This document shows, piece after piece, positions 16,017-24,301 of a DNA stretch of 44,502 nt; position 1 is the stretch's first letter; each line of letters opens with the position of its first letter. This DNA is from DASQQQ01 sp036390995 (GTDB lineage: Bacteria > Actinomycetota > UBA4738 > HRBIN12): assembly GCA_036390995.1 (NCBI GenBank), contig DASWAT010000121.1, positions 1 to 44,502 of the forward strand, written 5' to 3'. The notes beneath the pieces were generated by a model. It saw nothing but the letters and a program-made list of their open reading frames with translations. It was not told where the DNA came from and did not search any database. A program made the translations under genes and the position numbers.

Positions 16017-16799
16017 CTAGTGACCGAGCAGGCGAGTGACGATGATAGCGCCCTCGTAGAACACCACCATCGGCAACATCATCGCAAGCATCGTGTACGG
16101 ATCCTGGCTCGGCGTGATGACGGCCGCGAACACCGCGATGAACACGACCGCCCCCCGCCGCCACGAGCGCATCTGCCGACTGGAGATCACGCCAACGATG
16201 GACAGGAAGACCAGGACGATCGGGAACTCGAACGAGAGCCCGAAGGCGAGGGCGACGAGCATCACGAAGCCGAGGAACTTGTCGGCGGTGAGCAGCGGCG
16301 TGAACCCGGGACCGGCGAAGCCAAGCAGGAAGCCGAGCGCCCTCGGCAGGGTGAAGTACGCGAGGGCCGCTCCCAAGGCGAACAGCAAGACCGAGGACGC
16401 CACGAAGGGGATCGCCATCCGGCGCTCGCGCTTCTTGAGGCCCGGAACGATGAACGCCCACAGTTGGTAGAGCACCACCGGCAGGGCCATGAACAGGCCG
16501 AGGAACACGATGACCTTCAGCTTGATGACCACCGCGTCCACCGCGCCCACGAAGACGAAGTTGCAGCCGGTGGGCGGGCGGCTCGCCTTCGGCAGGTTCT
16601 CGAGGCTCGCGCAGAACGGATCGCGGAGCAAGCGTAGGACAGGGTTGTAGAGGAACCATCCCCCGATCGATGCGACGCCCACCGCTCCTAGGGCGATGAA
16701 CAGACGCGTGCGCAGCTCCTCGAGGTGCTCGACGAGCGTCATCGTGCCTTCGGGATCCCGCTGGCGCGTTCGGCGGAGTCGCCTCGGGATCAGCCGCAT
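16017..16799 (-). CDS. tatC: Twin-arginine translocase subunit TatC
   Basis: Predicted 260 residues with six membrane helices. Signature segments are EHLEELRTRL at the N-terminus and FGLSFEFP in the later part, which bind the twin-arginine signal peptide. It forms the receptor of the Tat exporter for folded proteins together with the TatA/B-like protein upstream. The N-terminal extension before MTLVEHLEELR resembles the extended N-terminus of mycobacterial TatC, so the ATG at 16799 was kept. ATG 16742, with GAAGG 5 nt upstream, is a credible alternative. Eighteen nt separate it from the tatA stop. Confidence 0.94.
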   Translation of the reverse strand: MRLIPRRLRRTRQRDPEGTMTLVEHLEELRTRLFIALGAVGVASIGGWFLYNPVLRLLRDPFCASLENLPKASRPPTGCNFVFVGAVDAVVIKLKVIVFLGLFMALPVVLYQLWAFIVPGLKKRERRMAIPFVASSVLLFALGAALAYFTLPRALGFLLGFAGPGFTPLLTADKFLGFVMLVALAFGLSFEFPIVLVFLSIVGVISSRQMRSWRRGAVVFIAVFAAVITPSQDPYTMLAMMLPMVVFYEGAIIVTRLLGH

Positions 16800-16817
16800 C
16801 TGGGGGCCGGGCCGTCC

Positions 16818-17315
16818 CTACTCGGGATCTCCCGCGGCATCCGCGGGCGGTTGCGATCCGGCGCTCGGTTCCGGTGCGCCACCTGGCTCGGGAGTGCCTG
16901 CCGGCTCGTTGGTGGGACGGGACGGACGTCCGGCCGGAGGCGGCCCGTTCAGATCCACTCGGAAGCTCCGCTGGAGCTCCTCGCGAGCCCGCCGGAGCTC
17001 GGCGAGGCTGCGTCCGAGGGTGCGGACGGCATCCGTCGCCCCTTCACCCGATCCCGAGGCCGAGCCGGTGCCTGTCCGGTCTTCAGAGCCGCTCGTGCTG
17101 CTGTCGCCTTCGGCCGGCGACGAACCGGCATCGTCGTGCTGCGGTTCGTCCTCGACCCCCATCCGGATGGAGCGGGTGACCTCTTCCTGGGCTCGCCGGA
17201 ACTCGCGGAGGCTCTTCCCGATGGAGCGGCCGACCTCCGGCAGTCGCTTGGGGCCGACCACGAGGAGGGCGATCACCATGATGACCATGAGTTCGAGCGG
17301 ACCGATGTTGAACAT
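16818..17315 (-). CDS. tatA: TatA/TatB-family protein with a repeated amphipathic segment
   Basis: Predicted 165 residues, longer than a typical TatA (60-100). Residues 1-20 form the membrane helix (FNIGPLELMVI), GPKRLPEVGR is the hinge and residues 29-52 the amphipathic helix. After an acidic Ser/Gly-rich linker, residues 98-120 repeat the amphipathic segment: 12 of 21 aligned positions (32-52 against 100-120) are identical. The tail is Pro/Gly-rich. GPKRLPE is seen in both TatA and TatB; the long tail is TatB-like. GAGGAC sits 6 nt before the ATG. It is co-directional with tatC. Confidence 0.9.
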   Translation of the reverse strand: MFNIGPLELMVIMVIALLVVGPKRLPEVGRSIGKSLREFRRAQEEVTRSIRMGVEDEPQHDDAGSSPAEGDSSTSGSEDRTGTGSASGSGEGATDAVRTLGRSLAELRRAREELQRSFRVDLNGPPPAGRPSRPTNEPAGTPEPGGAPEPSAGSQPPADAAGDPE

Positions 17316-17378
17316 CGTGCGTCCTCGGGTGGGTAGGCGTCCTCGGGCGATCTCCTGCCCGATTCTACTGCGGTGTCC

Positions 17379-17603
17379 TCAGCGGCGGCCGAACGGCAGT
17401 TCGGCGCCGAGGCGCTGGCTCCGAGACGCCGCCCGGCCCGATGCCGATGCGATCTCTTCCGCGAGGGGCTGGACCTCGTCCTGGAACCGGCGGAGGGTCC
17501 GGCCGAGGACGATCACGTGCCGGGCCAGGCCGATCAGCATGGCCGTGATCGCGATGGTCGTGGTGAGTCCGACCGAGATCCAGACGATGGCGGGAGCGGA
17601 CAT
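17379..17603 (-). CDS. Small single-span membrane protein
   Basis: Predicted 74 residues. One transmembrane helix (about 5-28) is followed by a charged helical segment (GRTLRRFQDEVQPLAEEI) and a basic tail. No family was recognised. TAGCAT (17616-17611) ends 7 nt before the ATG, so the mRNA may be leaderless. It lies between the zinc-ribbon gene and tatA on the same strand. Confidence 0.7.
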   Translation of the reverse strand: MSAPAIVWISVGLTTTIAITAMLIGLARHVIVLGRTLRRFQDEVQPLAEEIASASGRAASRSQRLGAELPFGRR

Positions 17604-17610
17604 GCGAACG

Positions 17611-17616
17611 ATGCTA
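17611..17616 (-). promoter_or_regulatory. -10 element for the small membrane protein
   Basis: Minus-strand TAGCAT with a 7-nt gap to the ATG at 17603 and no ribosome binding site. Confidence 0.4.
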
Positions 17617-17630
17617 CCGGAGCCGGTCGT

Positions 17631-18020
17631 TCAGTGCTGGCCGGCGAAGAAGTTCTGGATGTACCGGTCGTCCTGGAGCTTGAAGTGGAAGTCGATCAGG
17701 TCGTCGATCGTGAAGGCGGGCCCATCCGGCAGGGTCCCGCGAGGGTCCTCGTCGGGGAACGGTTCGTCCTGGTCGAACATGGATTCGGTGTCGAGCCCGG
17801 TCCGCCCCCCAGACTCCGCCTGACTGGCGACGTCCACGCCGGCGGACACCAGCAGGGCGACGATCTTGCGGTCCGCCCGCTTCTCCACGTCGTCGAAGCA
17901 CGTGGGGCAGGTGAACCGGTACGTACCCTCACGGCCGCCTCCCAGGACCGACAAGAGGATCGCTTCGGGTCCCATATCCACTTCCCCGCAGCGGGGGCAT
18001 GTCGTTCGGATGGTGGTCAT
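17631..18020 (-). CDS. Zinc-ribbon protein of unknown function
   Basis: Predicted 129 residues. Two Cys pairs, CPRC (residues 8-11) and CPTC (about 38-41), suggest a zinc ribbon. The C-terminal half is acidic and ends with an aromatic, helical stretch (FTIDDLIDFHFKLQDD). I do not recognise the family. It lies between pafC and the small membrane protein on the same strand. Confidence 0.78.
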   Translation of the reverse strand: MTTIRTTCPRCGEVDMGPEAILLSVLGGGREGTYRFTCPTCFDDVEKRADRKIVALLVSAGVDVASQAESGGRTGLDTESMFDQDEPFPDEDPRGTLPDGPAFTIDDLIDFHFKLQDDRYIQNFFAGQH

Positions 18021-18063
18021 GACACGACCTGTATCGGCGACCCGCGAGGAGCGGTTTAGCCGG

Positions 18064-19062
18064 CTATACGTCGTGCGGACTACCCCGTTGGTATCGTTTT
18101 CCCGTCCGCTCGGCGAGCTGGCGGACCAGGTCTTTCAGCGCGGGTGGGTCGAGCACCCGTGCCTGACCGGACAGCCGCAGGACCAAGCGGGCCACCCACT
18201 CGAGCCGGGCCGCAGGGAGCGTCACCTCCAGCTCACCACCCTCGACCTCTTGCTGCCCCGTGACCTCGTAGTACTCAGCGACCCACCTGGCCTCCGGATG
18301 CAGGCGCAGTCGGACCTGCAGGTCCTGCTCGGTGGGCGTGTACAGCGGGCGGCCCGGGCCGGCCAGGCCGCGAGGCTGGAAGCGCTCGCTGGTCAGCTCC
18401 GCCGTGCGGATCCGGTCGATCCGGAACAGCCGCTCCTGGCCGGAGCGGTGGTCGAAGGCGGCCACGTACCAGTTCCCGATGTCGAAGAACACCGCCTCGG
18501 GATCGATCTCGCGATCCGTGGTCTCGGCGGTGGATGCGGCGTAGTAGGAGATCCGCAGGCGCTCGTGCTCGGCCGAGGCCCGCCGGACGACGTCGAGCGT
18601 GCCGGCTGGGCGGCCGCCCGGGGTCGTCTCGACCCGCGCAGCCAGCTCGCCGAGCGCTTCGGAGCCGAGCGATCCCCCGAGCTTGCGCAGGGCCGAGGCG
18701 AGGGCCTCGGACTCCTGGAGGCCGGGAGTGGCGGCCAGGGCGGTTCCGCGCAGGTACAGGGTCAGGGCCTCCGCCCGGGTCAGGCGCAAGGGTCGGGCGA
18801 AATAGTCGGCCATGTCGATCCACACACGGCCGTCCTCGATGTCCACCCCGATCAGATCCCCTGGTCCGTACGGTGGGAGGCCCGACATGAAGAGACGGTT
18901 GAGGTCCTCGAGCAACTCGGCCTCGCCGATGCCGAACAGCCGCGAGAGCTCCGCGAGCTCGCTGCCCGGATGCCGGACCAGGTATGGCACCACGGCAAGG
19001 AGCCGTTCGAGGCGTTCGGAGGCCTTCAGGGTCTTCTGCCGGCGACCCCCGTCAGCCGTCAA
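18064..19062 (-). CDS. pafC: WYL-domain transcriptional regulator PafC
   Basis: Predicted 332 residues. N-terminal helical/winged-helix region (LERLLAVVPYLVRHPG, then LSRLFGIGEAELLEDLNRL), then a WYL domain (about 190-250, with RIDRIRTAELT) and the WCX C-terminal extension. In mycobacteria PafB and PafC form a heterodimer that activates the LexA-independent DNA-damage response; the names come from their linkage to pafA. A TTG start at 19062 is proposed because GGAG lies 8 nt upstream. It overlaps the pafB end by 11 nt, a sign of translational coupling. Confidence 0.88.
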   Translation of the reverse strand: MTADGGRRQKTLKASERLERLLAVVPYLVRHPGSELAELSRLFGIGEAELLEDLNRLFMSGLPPYGPGDLIGVDIEDGRVWIDMADYFARPLRLTRAEALTLYLRGTALAATPGLQESEALASALRKLGGSLGSEALGELAARVETTPGGRPAGTLDVVRRASAEHERLRISYYAASTAETTDREIDPEAVFFDIGNWYVAAFDHRSGQERLFRIDRIRTAELTSERFQPRGLAGPGRPLYTPTEQDLQVRLRLHPEARWVAEYYEVTGQQEVEGGELEVTLPAARLEWVARLVLRLSGQARVLDPPALKDLVRQLAERTGKRYQRGSPHDV

Positions 19063-20005
19063 GGATCGACTCCAGACGCCGAGCGATCTCCGCACGAAGC
19101 GACGCGGGCTCGAGGAGCTCCGCGTCGGGCCCGAAGGACAGGACCCACGAGACCAGGCCGCCCCCGAGCGCCGCGGGCAGGCTGAGCTCGACCCACCCGT
19201 CGTCTCGCGTGCGTTCCACCTGCGCTTCCTGGAGTCCCTGCGTGGCCCACCAGGACACCTCGGGTGAGAACGCAACCCGGGCCCGCTCGTGCGGCTCTCC
19301 CGGGCCCCAGGGCCCCACCAGGACGTGATCCGCGGCACGAAAGCCCTCCGGCCGTGGGCCGGCCTCACCGGTGAGGGCCAGGTCACCCGTCATCCTCGAG
19401 AGGCGGAACGCCCGGATCTCGCCCCGCTCGCGATCCAGGCCGACCAGGTACCAGTGGCCGCTCCGGAACACGAGGCCCCAGGGGTCCATCCGGCGCTCGG
19501 AGTCCTCTCCGCGGACCGTCCGGTAGTCGAATCGCACACCGCGATGCTCGGCGATGGCCTCGGCCGCGGCGAGGAGCCGGGCGTCGGACGTCCCGGCCTC
19601 CGCCGCCAGGGGCGCCGGCGAGACGCCGGCCAAGAGCCCGCCGTCCGCTCCGTACAAGAGCTTGCGAACCGCCTGTTCCGCGGATGCGTCCTCGCCTCCG
19701 GAGTGCGCGGCCACGAACAGCGCCGAGATCTCTTCGGCCGTGAATTCGATCTCGGGGAGGTAGTACTTGTCCTTGGGGATCACGTAGCCCTGTTCGACCT
19801 CCCAAGCGTCCGTGCCGATCACCTCTATCGGCACCCCCACGTCGCGCAGGACGTCCTTGTCTCGCTCGAACATCCGCTTGGCGCTCCCGACGTCCTCCTG
19901 CCCGTAGGCCTCGGGCATCGTGTCGCGGATGTGCTCGAACGTGACCGGTCGAGGCGACTCCAGCAGCAGGGCGACCAGGTTCACCAGACGCTCGAGCGGG
20001 TGCAT
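19052..20005 (-). CDS. pafB: WYL-domain transcriptional regulator PafB
   Basis: Predicted 317 residues. The N-terminal winged helix (MHPLERLVNLVALLLES) is followed by a WYL domain (RFDYRTVRGEDSERRMDPWGL) and a C-terminal WCX region. It is the expected partner of PafC. TATGAT (20020-20015) stands 9 nt upstream of the ATG, giving a very short leader. That box overlaps the -10 of the divergent DUF3866 gene, so the two promoters may compete. Confidence 0.9.
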   Translation of the reverse strand: MHPLERLVNLVALLLESPRPVTFEHIRDTMPEAYGQEDVGSAKRMFERDKDVLRDVGVPIEVIGTDAWEVEQGYVIPKDKYYLPEIEFTAEEISALFVAAHSGGEDASAEQAVRKLLYGADGGLLAGVSPAPLAAEAGTSDARLLAAAEAIAEHRGVRFDYRTVRGEDSERRMDPWGLVFRSGHWYLVGLDRERGEIRAFRLSRMTGDLALTGEAGPRPEGFRAADHVLVGPWGPGEPHERARVAFSPEVSWWATQGLQEAQVERTRDDGWVELSLPAALGGGLVSWVLSFGPDAELLEPASLRAEIARRLESILDG

Positions 20006-20014
20006 GCGTGCGGC

Positions 20015-20022
20015 ATCATACT
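20015..20022. promoter_or_regulatory. Overlapping divergent -10 elements (pafB / DUF3866 gene)
   Basis: The 8-bp string ATCATACT can be read as TATGAT on the minus strand (20020-20015, 9 nt before pafB) and CATACT on the plus strand (20017-20022, 6 nt before the GTG at 20029). The two start codons are only 23 bp apart. Confidence 0.45.
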
Positions 20023-20028
20023 CGGGCG

Positions 20029-21129
20029 GTGACCGAGAACCGAACATCCATCCGGCTCCGCCGCGGGACGGTGCGTTCCGTTCGTGCGGTGCGTCCCGGC
20101 GCGGTGGAGCTGCAGGTCGAGGTGGACGGCAAGGCCTCCCCGGCTCTCGCCTACCCCGAGCTGACCGGTCCGGTCCGCGAGGGCGACGTGGTGGTCGTGA
20201 ACACCACCGCGTCGTTCCTCGGCCTGGGCACCGGTGGGTTCGACCTGGTCATGGCCGTGGAGGGGACAGAGGCGACGGAGGTCGTGCATCCAGGACGCCT
20301 CATGAAGGCCCGATACACGCCGGTGCAGGCGGCGGTGCAGACCGTCGAGGAGACGCACCGGGACGTCCTGGAGACCTCTCGGGGGCTTCGGGGGGTCCCC
20401 GTGGTCTGCGCTCCGCTCCACTCGATGGTCGCGCCGATCGCGGCTGGCGCGAAGGCGTCCGGCGATGCTCGGGTGGTCTACGTGATGACCGACGGCGCGG
20501 CCCTTCCGGGTGCCTTCTCCCGGCTGGTGCCGAGACTTCGGCAGGTGGACCTGCTGGACGGCTTCGTCACCTGTGGGCAGGCCTTCGGCGGCGAGCTCGA
20601 GGCGGTGACCGTGTGGACCGGCCTGCTGGCGGCGGTGGGGATCATGGATGCCGAGGTCGTGGTGGTGGCGGACGGGCCGGGGAACCTGGGGACGGACACG
20701 AAGTGGGGCGTGTCCGCCCTCGAGAGCGGCAACTCGCTGAACGCGGTCGAGACGCTGGGGGGCCGGCCGGTCGCGCCGCTCCGGATCTCGTTCGCCGACG
20801 CTCGGGAACGTCACCGGGGCGTGTCGCACCATTCCCTCACGATCCTCGGCGACGTGTGCACGGCCCGGGTGAACGTGGCCGTGCCGGTGCTCGAGGGCGA
20901 AGGGATGCGCGAGGCCGTGTGGAGCGCCCTCCGGGCCCGCAGGCTCGAGCAGAGGCACCAGCTGGTGGAGGTGGACGGGCGTCCGGGAGTGAGCCGGCTG
21001 GCCGAGATCGGCTTCGAGATCGAGTCGATGGGCCGGACGCCGGCGGACGACCCCGTCTTCTTCCAGGCAGCCTCGGCGGCGGGGGTCCTGGCCGGCCGGA
21101 TGGCCGCCGGGTCGCGCCGGTACCGGTGA
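20029..21129 (+). CDS. DUF3866 family protein
   Basis: Predicted 366 residues, recognised as DUF3866, a conserved actinobacterial family of unknown function. The N-terminus is a beta-rich domain (RRGTVRSVRAVRPGAVELQV, then VREGDVVVVNTTA), followed by an alternating alpha/beta region with VVYVMTDGAALPG and VVVVADGPGNLG. The GTG start is leaderless (CATACT, 6-nt gap). It is divergent from pafB and converges with pafA, with 7 bp between the stops. The location beside the proteasome operon is suggestive but not proof of a shared role. Confidence 0.85.
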   Translation: MTENRTSIRLRRGTVRSVRAVRPGAVELQVEVDGKASPALAYPELTGPVREGDVVVVNTTASFLGLGTGGFDLVMAVEGTEATEVVHPGRLMKARYTPVQAAVQTVEETHRDVLETSRGLRGVPVVCAPLHSMVAPIAAGAKASGDARVVYVMTDGAALPGAFSRLVPRLRQVDLLDGFVTCGQAFGGELEAVTVWTGLLAAVGIMDAEVVVVADGPGNLGTDTKWGVSALESGNSLNAVETLGGRPVAPLRISFADARERHRGVSHHSLTILGDVCTARVNVAVPVLEGEGMREAVWSALRARRLEQRHQLVEVDGRPGVSRLAEIGFEIESMGRTPADDPVFFQAASAAGVLAGRMAAGSRRYR

Positions 21130-21136
21130 GCCCGGA

Positions 21137-22495
21137 TCACATGTGGGCGATGAGCTGCTCGACCCGCTCGTCGACGCTGCGGAAGGGATCCTTGCACAGG
21201 ACCGTTCGCTGGGCCTGGTCGTTCAGCTTGAGGTGGACCCAGTCCACCGTGTAGTCACGACGCTTCTGCTTGGCCATCTTGATGAAGTCGCCGCGGAGCT
21301 TGGCTCGTGTCGACTGTGGGGGCTCCCGCATCGCGCGCGAGATGTCCCGCTCGGTCGCTACCCGTTCGACCTTCCCCGAGCGTTCCATGAGGTAGTACAG
21401 GCCGCGGTTGCGGTTCACGTCATGGTACGCCAGGTCGAGCAGGGCCACCTTCGGTGAGGAGAGCGGGAGCTGGTGCTTCGCGCGGTATCGCTCGATCATC
21501 AGCTGCTTGGCCACCCAGTCCACCTTGCGGGACAGGCGCTCCGGCTCCCCAGCGGCGAGAGCATCCAGCGCGCCCCGCCATTCCTCCAAGAGCTTGGTCG
21601 AATGGGCTTCCCCACCCCGGCGTTCCACGAACCGCGCGGTGCGCGCGTGATACTCGTCCTGGATCTCGATGGCCGTGAGCTCGCGCCCGTTCGCCAGGCG
21701 GACCTTCCTCCGGCACGAGACGTCGTGCGAGATCTCTCGGATCGCCCGGATGGGGTTCTCCAGCGTGAGGTCGCGCATCACGGTGTTCGCCTCGACCATC
21801 CGGAGCACGAGGTCGGTGATGCCGACCTTCATCCAGGTGGTCCATTCGTTCATGTTCGAATCGCCCACGATGACGTGGAGGCGGCGGAACCGCTCGGCGT
21901 CGGCGTGGGGCTCGTCGCGGGTGTTGATGATCGGGCGGGACCGTGTGGTCGCGCTCGAGACGCCTTCCCAGATGTGCTCGGCTCGTTGGGCGATGCAGAA
22001 CTGCGCGCCTCGAGGCCCGTGCAGGACCTTGCCCGCCCCGCAGTAGATCTGTCGGGTCACGAAGAACGGGATGAGCAGGTCGGCCATCCGCGCGAACTCA
22101 CCTTGCCGGGCCACCAGGTAGTTCTCGTGGCAGCCGTAGGAGTTGCCCGCCGAGTCCGTGTTGTTCTTGAACAGGTAGATCTGCCCGCTGATCCCCTCCT
22201 CGTGCAGGCGGACCTCGGCGGCGGCCAGCAACGCCTCGAGGATCCGTTCCCCCGCCTTGTCGTGGGCCACCAGGTCGGTGATCGAGTCACACTCGGGCGT
22301 TGCGTACTCGGGGTGCGAGCCCACGTCCAGGTAGAGTCGGGCCCCGTTCTCCAGGAACACGTTCGACGAGCGCCCCCAGTGCACGACCCGACGGAACAGG
22401 TACCGGGCCACCTCGTCCGGGGACAGCCGGCGCTGCCCCCGGAAGGTGCAGGTCACGCCGTACTCGTTCTCCAGTCCGAAGATCCGCCGATCCAC
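21137..22495 (-). CDS. pafA: Pup-protein ligase PafA
   Basis: Predicted 452 residues, the same length as M. tuberculosis PafA. It activates the C-terminal Glu of Pup with ATP and joins it to substrate lysines. Carboxylate-amine ligase fold: GLENEYG (Glu8 and Glu10 in the ATP/Mg site), YLDVGSHPEYATPE with the catalytic Asp (D57), SATTRSRPIINTRDEPHAD, and the conserved C-terminus WVHLKLNDQAQRTVLCKDPF. The GTG at 22495 has TACACT ending 6 nt upstream and no Shine-Dalgarno, so it is probably leaderless and separately transcribed from prcA (41 nt away). Confidence 0.96.
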   Translation of the reverse strand: MDRRIFGLENEYGVTCTFRGQRRLSPDEVARYLFRRVVHWGRSSNVFLENGARLYLDVGSHPEYATPECDSITDLVAHDKAGERILEALLAAAEVRLHEEGISGQIYLFKNNTDSAGNSYGCHENYLVARQGEFARMADLLIPFFVTRQIYCGAGKVLHGPRGAQFCIAQRAEHIWEGVSSATTRSRPIINTRDEPHADAERFRRLHVIVGDSNMNEWTTWMKVGITDLVLRMVEANTVMRDLTLENPIRAIREISHDVSCRRKVRLANGRELTAIEIQDEYHARTARFVERRGGEAHSTKLLEEWRGALDALAAGEPERLSRKVDWVAKQLMIERYRAKHQLPLSSPKVALLDLAYHDVNRNRGLYYLMERSGKVERVATERDISRAMREPPQSTRAKLRGDFIKMAKQKRRDYTVDWVHLKLNDQAQRTVLCKDPFRSVDERVEQLIAHM

Positions 22496-22501
22496 GAGAT
22501 G

Positions 22502-22507
22502 AGTGTA
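22502..22507 (-). promoter_or_regulatory. -10 element for leaderless pafA
   Basis: Minus-strand TACACT with a 6-nt gap to the GTG of pafA; no ribosome binding site is visible. Confidence 0.55.
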
Positions 22508-22536
22508 GGACCGAACCCGCCGACCGCTTGGAGCGG

Positions 22537-23223
22537 TCAGCCGGCCAGGATGCGCTCGATCTCGTCGGCGGCCATGCGGCGGAACTTGCGCCGAGGGCTG
22601 TGGGTCCGGTCGAGCACGCCCGCCTCGATCGACGCGGGTTCCACCTGCCGCGCCTCGGCCTGGGAGAGAGCCTTGACGGCCTCCCGTACCGCGGTCGCGA
22701 GGTCCCATCCCTCCTGGTACGAGCCCTGCAGCGCGCCGGACAGGGCCTCGGCGTGACCCCCGATGCCGACGAAGCCGTGCTCGTCCGTCACCGAGCCGTC
22801 GAACAGGATGTGGTACAGCACGTTGTTCCCATGGTCGGCGGAGATCTCCCCGACGAGGATCTCGACCTCGTACGGCTTCATCTGTTGCGTGAAGATCGTG
22901 GAGAGCGCTTGCGAGTAGGCGTTCGCGATGTCCTTGGCCTTCACGTCCTCGCGACCGTACGAGTACCCGCGCAGGTCGGCCAGGCGAACGCCGGCGATCC
23001 GGAGATCCTCGAACTCGCTGTACTTGCCGACTCCCGCGAACGCGATGCGATCGTAGATCTCGGAGATCTTGTGCAGCGTGGTGCTGGGGTTCTCGGCAAG
23101 GAGCAGCAACCCCTCCGCGTACTCGATGCCCACGACCGATTTCCCCCGCGCGATGCCCTTGTGCGCGTACTCCGAGCGGTCCTTCATGAGCTGCTCGGGC
23201 GGCACGTACGGCATGAACGCCAT
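22537..23223 (-). CDS. prcA: 20S proteasome alpha subunit
   Basis: Predicted 228 residues. Starts MAFMPYVPPEQLMKDRSEYAHKGIARGKS, the gate and H0 helix region of bacterial alpha subunits, followed by the Ntn-hydrolase sandwich. Alpha rings cap the beta rings and dock the ARC ATPase. The start ATG overlaps the prcB stop by one base (TGATG), so it is translationally coupled. The C-terminus is basic (HSPRRKFRRM). Confidence 0.95.
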   Translation of the reverse strand: MAFMPYVPPEQLMKDRSEYAHKGIARGKSVVGIEYAEGLLLLAENPSTTLHKISEIYDRIAFAGVGKYSEFEDLRIAGVRLADLRGYSYGREDVKAKDIANAYSQALSTIFTQQMKPYEVEILVGEISADHGNNVLYHILFDGSVTDEHGFVGIGGHAEALSGALQGSYQEGWDLATAVREAVKALSQAEARQVEPASIEAGVLDRTHSPRRKFRRMAADEIERILAG

Positions 23224-24020
23224 CAGAAGCGCTCCCCCACCACCGACTCGTGCGCGGTCCGAACCTCGTCCTCGGGCACCTCTGCGACCCCGTCGCGGGT
23301 CACGATGAGCACCGTGGGGAAGATGCCCCGGCTGGGATCGGGGCCGCCGGTGGCCACGTCCTCCTCGGCGGCGTCCACCAGCGCCTCGACTCCAACCTTC
23401 ACGCCCTCGTCCCGAGTCATGCCTGGCCGCCATCGCTTCTTGAGGGAGCTCTTGGCAGGCCGGCCCCCGGATCCGGTGGCGTGGTAGTCCTCCTCCTCCC
23501 ACCGGCCGCCCGTGGCGTCGTAGTAGAAGATGCGACCCTCGTTCCGGGTCTCGTCGAACCCGCCGAAGAGCGGAACCACGACGAGGCCCTGCAGGGCCAG
23601 CGGGAAGTTGCCCCGGATCATCTGGGCCAAACGGTTCGCCTTGCCTTCCAGCGACAGGCGGTCGCCGGTGATCTTCTCGTAGTGCTCCAGCTCGAGTTGG
23701 AAGAGCTTCACCATCTCCGCCGCCTGACCGGCGGCGCCGGCGATGGCGATGGCCGAGTAGTCGTCGGCGGCGAACACCTTCTCCATCCTGTCGTCCGCGA
23801 TGGAGTACCCCTCGGTGGCCCGGCGGTCGCCGACGAAGACGACGCCGTCCCCGAACTTCAGGCCGAGCACCGTCGTGCCGTGCGGCGCCGGTACGTCGGC
23901 CGACGCGGTGATCCGCTGCACGAGCCCCGGGCGGGTATGGATCACGAGGTCGAAGAAGCTCGGGTTCGCGCCGATAGGGCCGCTGGATGCGACCGGCGGC
24001 ACGAGGGGCTCGTCCCTCAT
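23223..24020 (-). CDS. prcB: 20S proteasome beta subunit
   Basis: Predicted 265 residues. A 48-residue propeptide ends at HG, and the catalytic N-terminal threonine would be T49 (HG-TTVLGLKF). The GDRRATEGY segment gives the conserved Asp, and the Lys in RMEKVFAADD the general-base lysine. It carries the peptide-cleaving site of the proteasome. Its ATG overlaps the pup stop in an ATGA arrangement, so pup, prcB and prcA are a coupled unit. Confidence 0.95.
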   Translation of the reverse strand: MRDEPLVPPVASSGPIGANPSFFDLVIHTRPGLVQRITASADVPAPHGTTVLGLKFGDGVVFVGDRRATEGYSIADDRMEKVFAADDYSAIAIAGAAGQAAEMVKLFQLELEHYEKITGDRLSLEGKANRLAQMIRGNFPLALQGLVVVPLFGGFDETRNEGRIFYYDATGGRWEEEDYHATGSGGRPAKSSLKKRWRPGMTRDEGVKVGVEALVDAAEEDVATGGPDPSRGIFPTVLIVTRDGVAEVPEDEVRTAHESVVGERF

Positions 24021-24220
24021 TCCCCGCCCTTCTGGACGTAGCTCTTGATGAACTCCTCGGCGTTCTCCTCCAGCACGGAGTCGATCTCGTCGAGGATCTC
24101 GTCCATCTCCTCCTTGAGCTTCTCGCCCTTGGAGGCGACCTGCGCCTGGCCGGCGTCTGCCTGATCGCCGCCGCCGCCGGTCTTCTTCTGGGTCCGCTTC
24201 TGCTCCTGCTCCTGCGGCAC
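24017..24220 (-). CDS. pup: Prokaryotic ubiquitin-like protein Pup
   Basis: Predicted 67 residues. The N-terminal part is Gln/Lys/Gly-rich and disordered. Residues 30-58 form the helical ARC-binding region (EKLKEEMDEILDEIDSVLE), and the C-terminus is YVQKGGE. Because the gene encodes Glu rather than Gln at the end, Pup is ready for PafA without deamidation. The GTG start has AAGGAGAG about 7 nt upstream and a possible -10 TAGAAT (24258-24253). Confidence 0.96.
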   Translation of the reverse strand: MPQEQEQKRTQKKTGGGGDQADAGQAQVASKGEKLKEEMDEILDEIDSVLEENAEEFIKSYVQKGGE

Positions 24221-24252
24221 CGCTGGACTCTCCTTCCGGACGCTGAGCGTAG

Positions 24253-24281
24253 ATTCTATCGGGACTCGGGGGGAGCTCCCC
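24253..24281 (-). promoter_or_regulatory. Possible pup-prcBA promoter and 12-bp palindrome
   Basis: Between dop and pup (81 nt) the minus strand has TAGAAT (24258-24253), and just upstream the perfect palindrome GGGGAGCTCCCC (24270-24281). The first may be a -10 box that allows separate expression of pup-prcBA; the second could be an operator. Confidence 0.4.
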
Positions 24282-24301
24282 GCCAGCGCCGGAGGCCGAG
24301 C

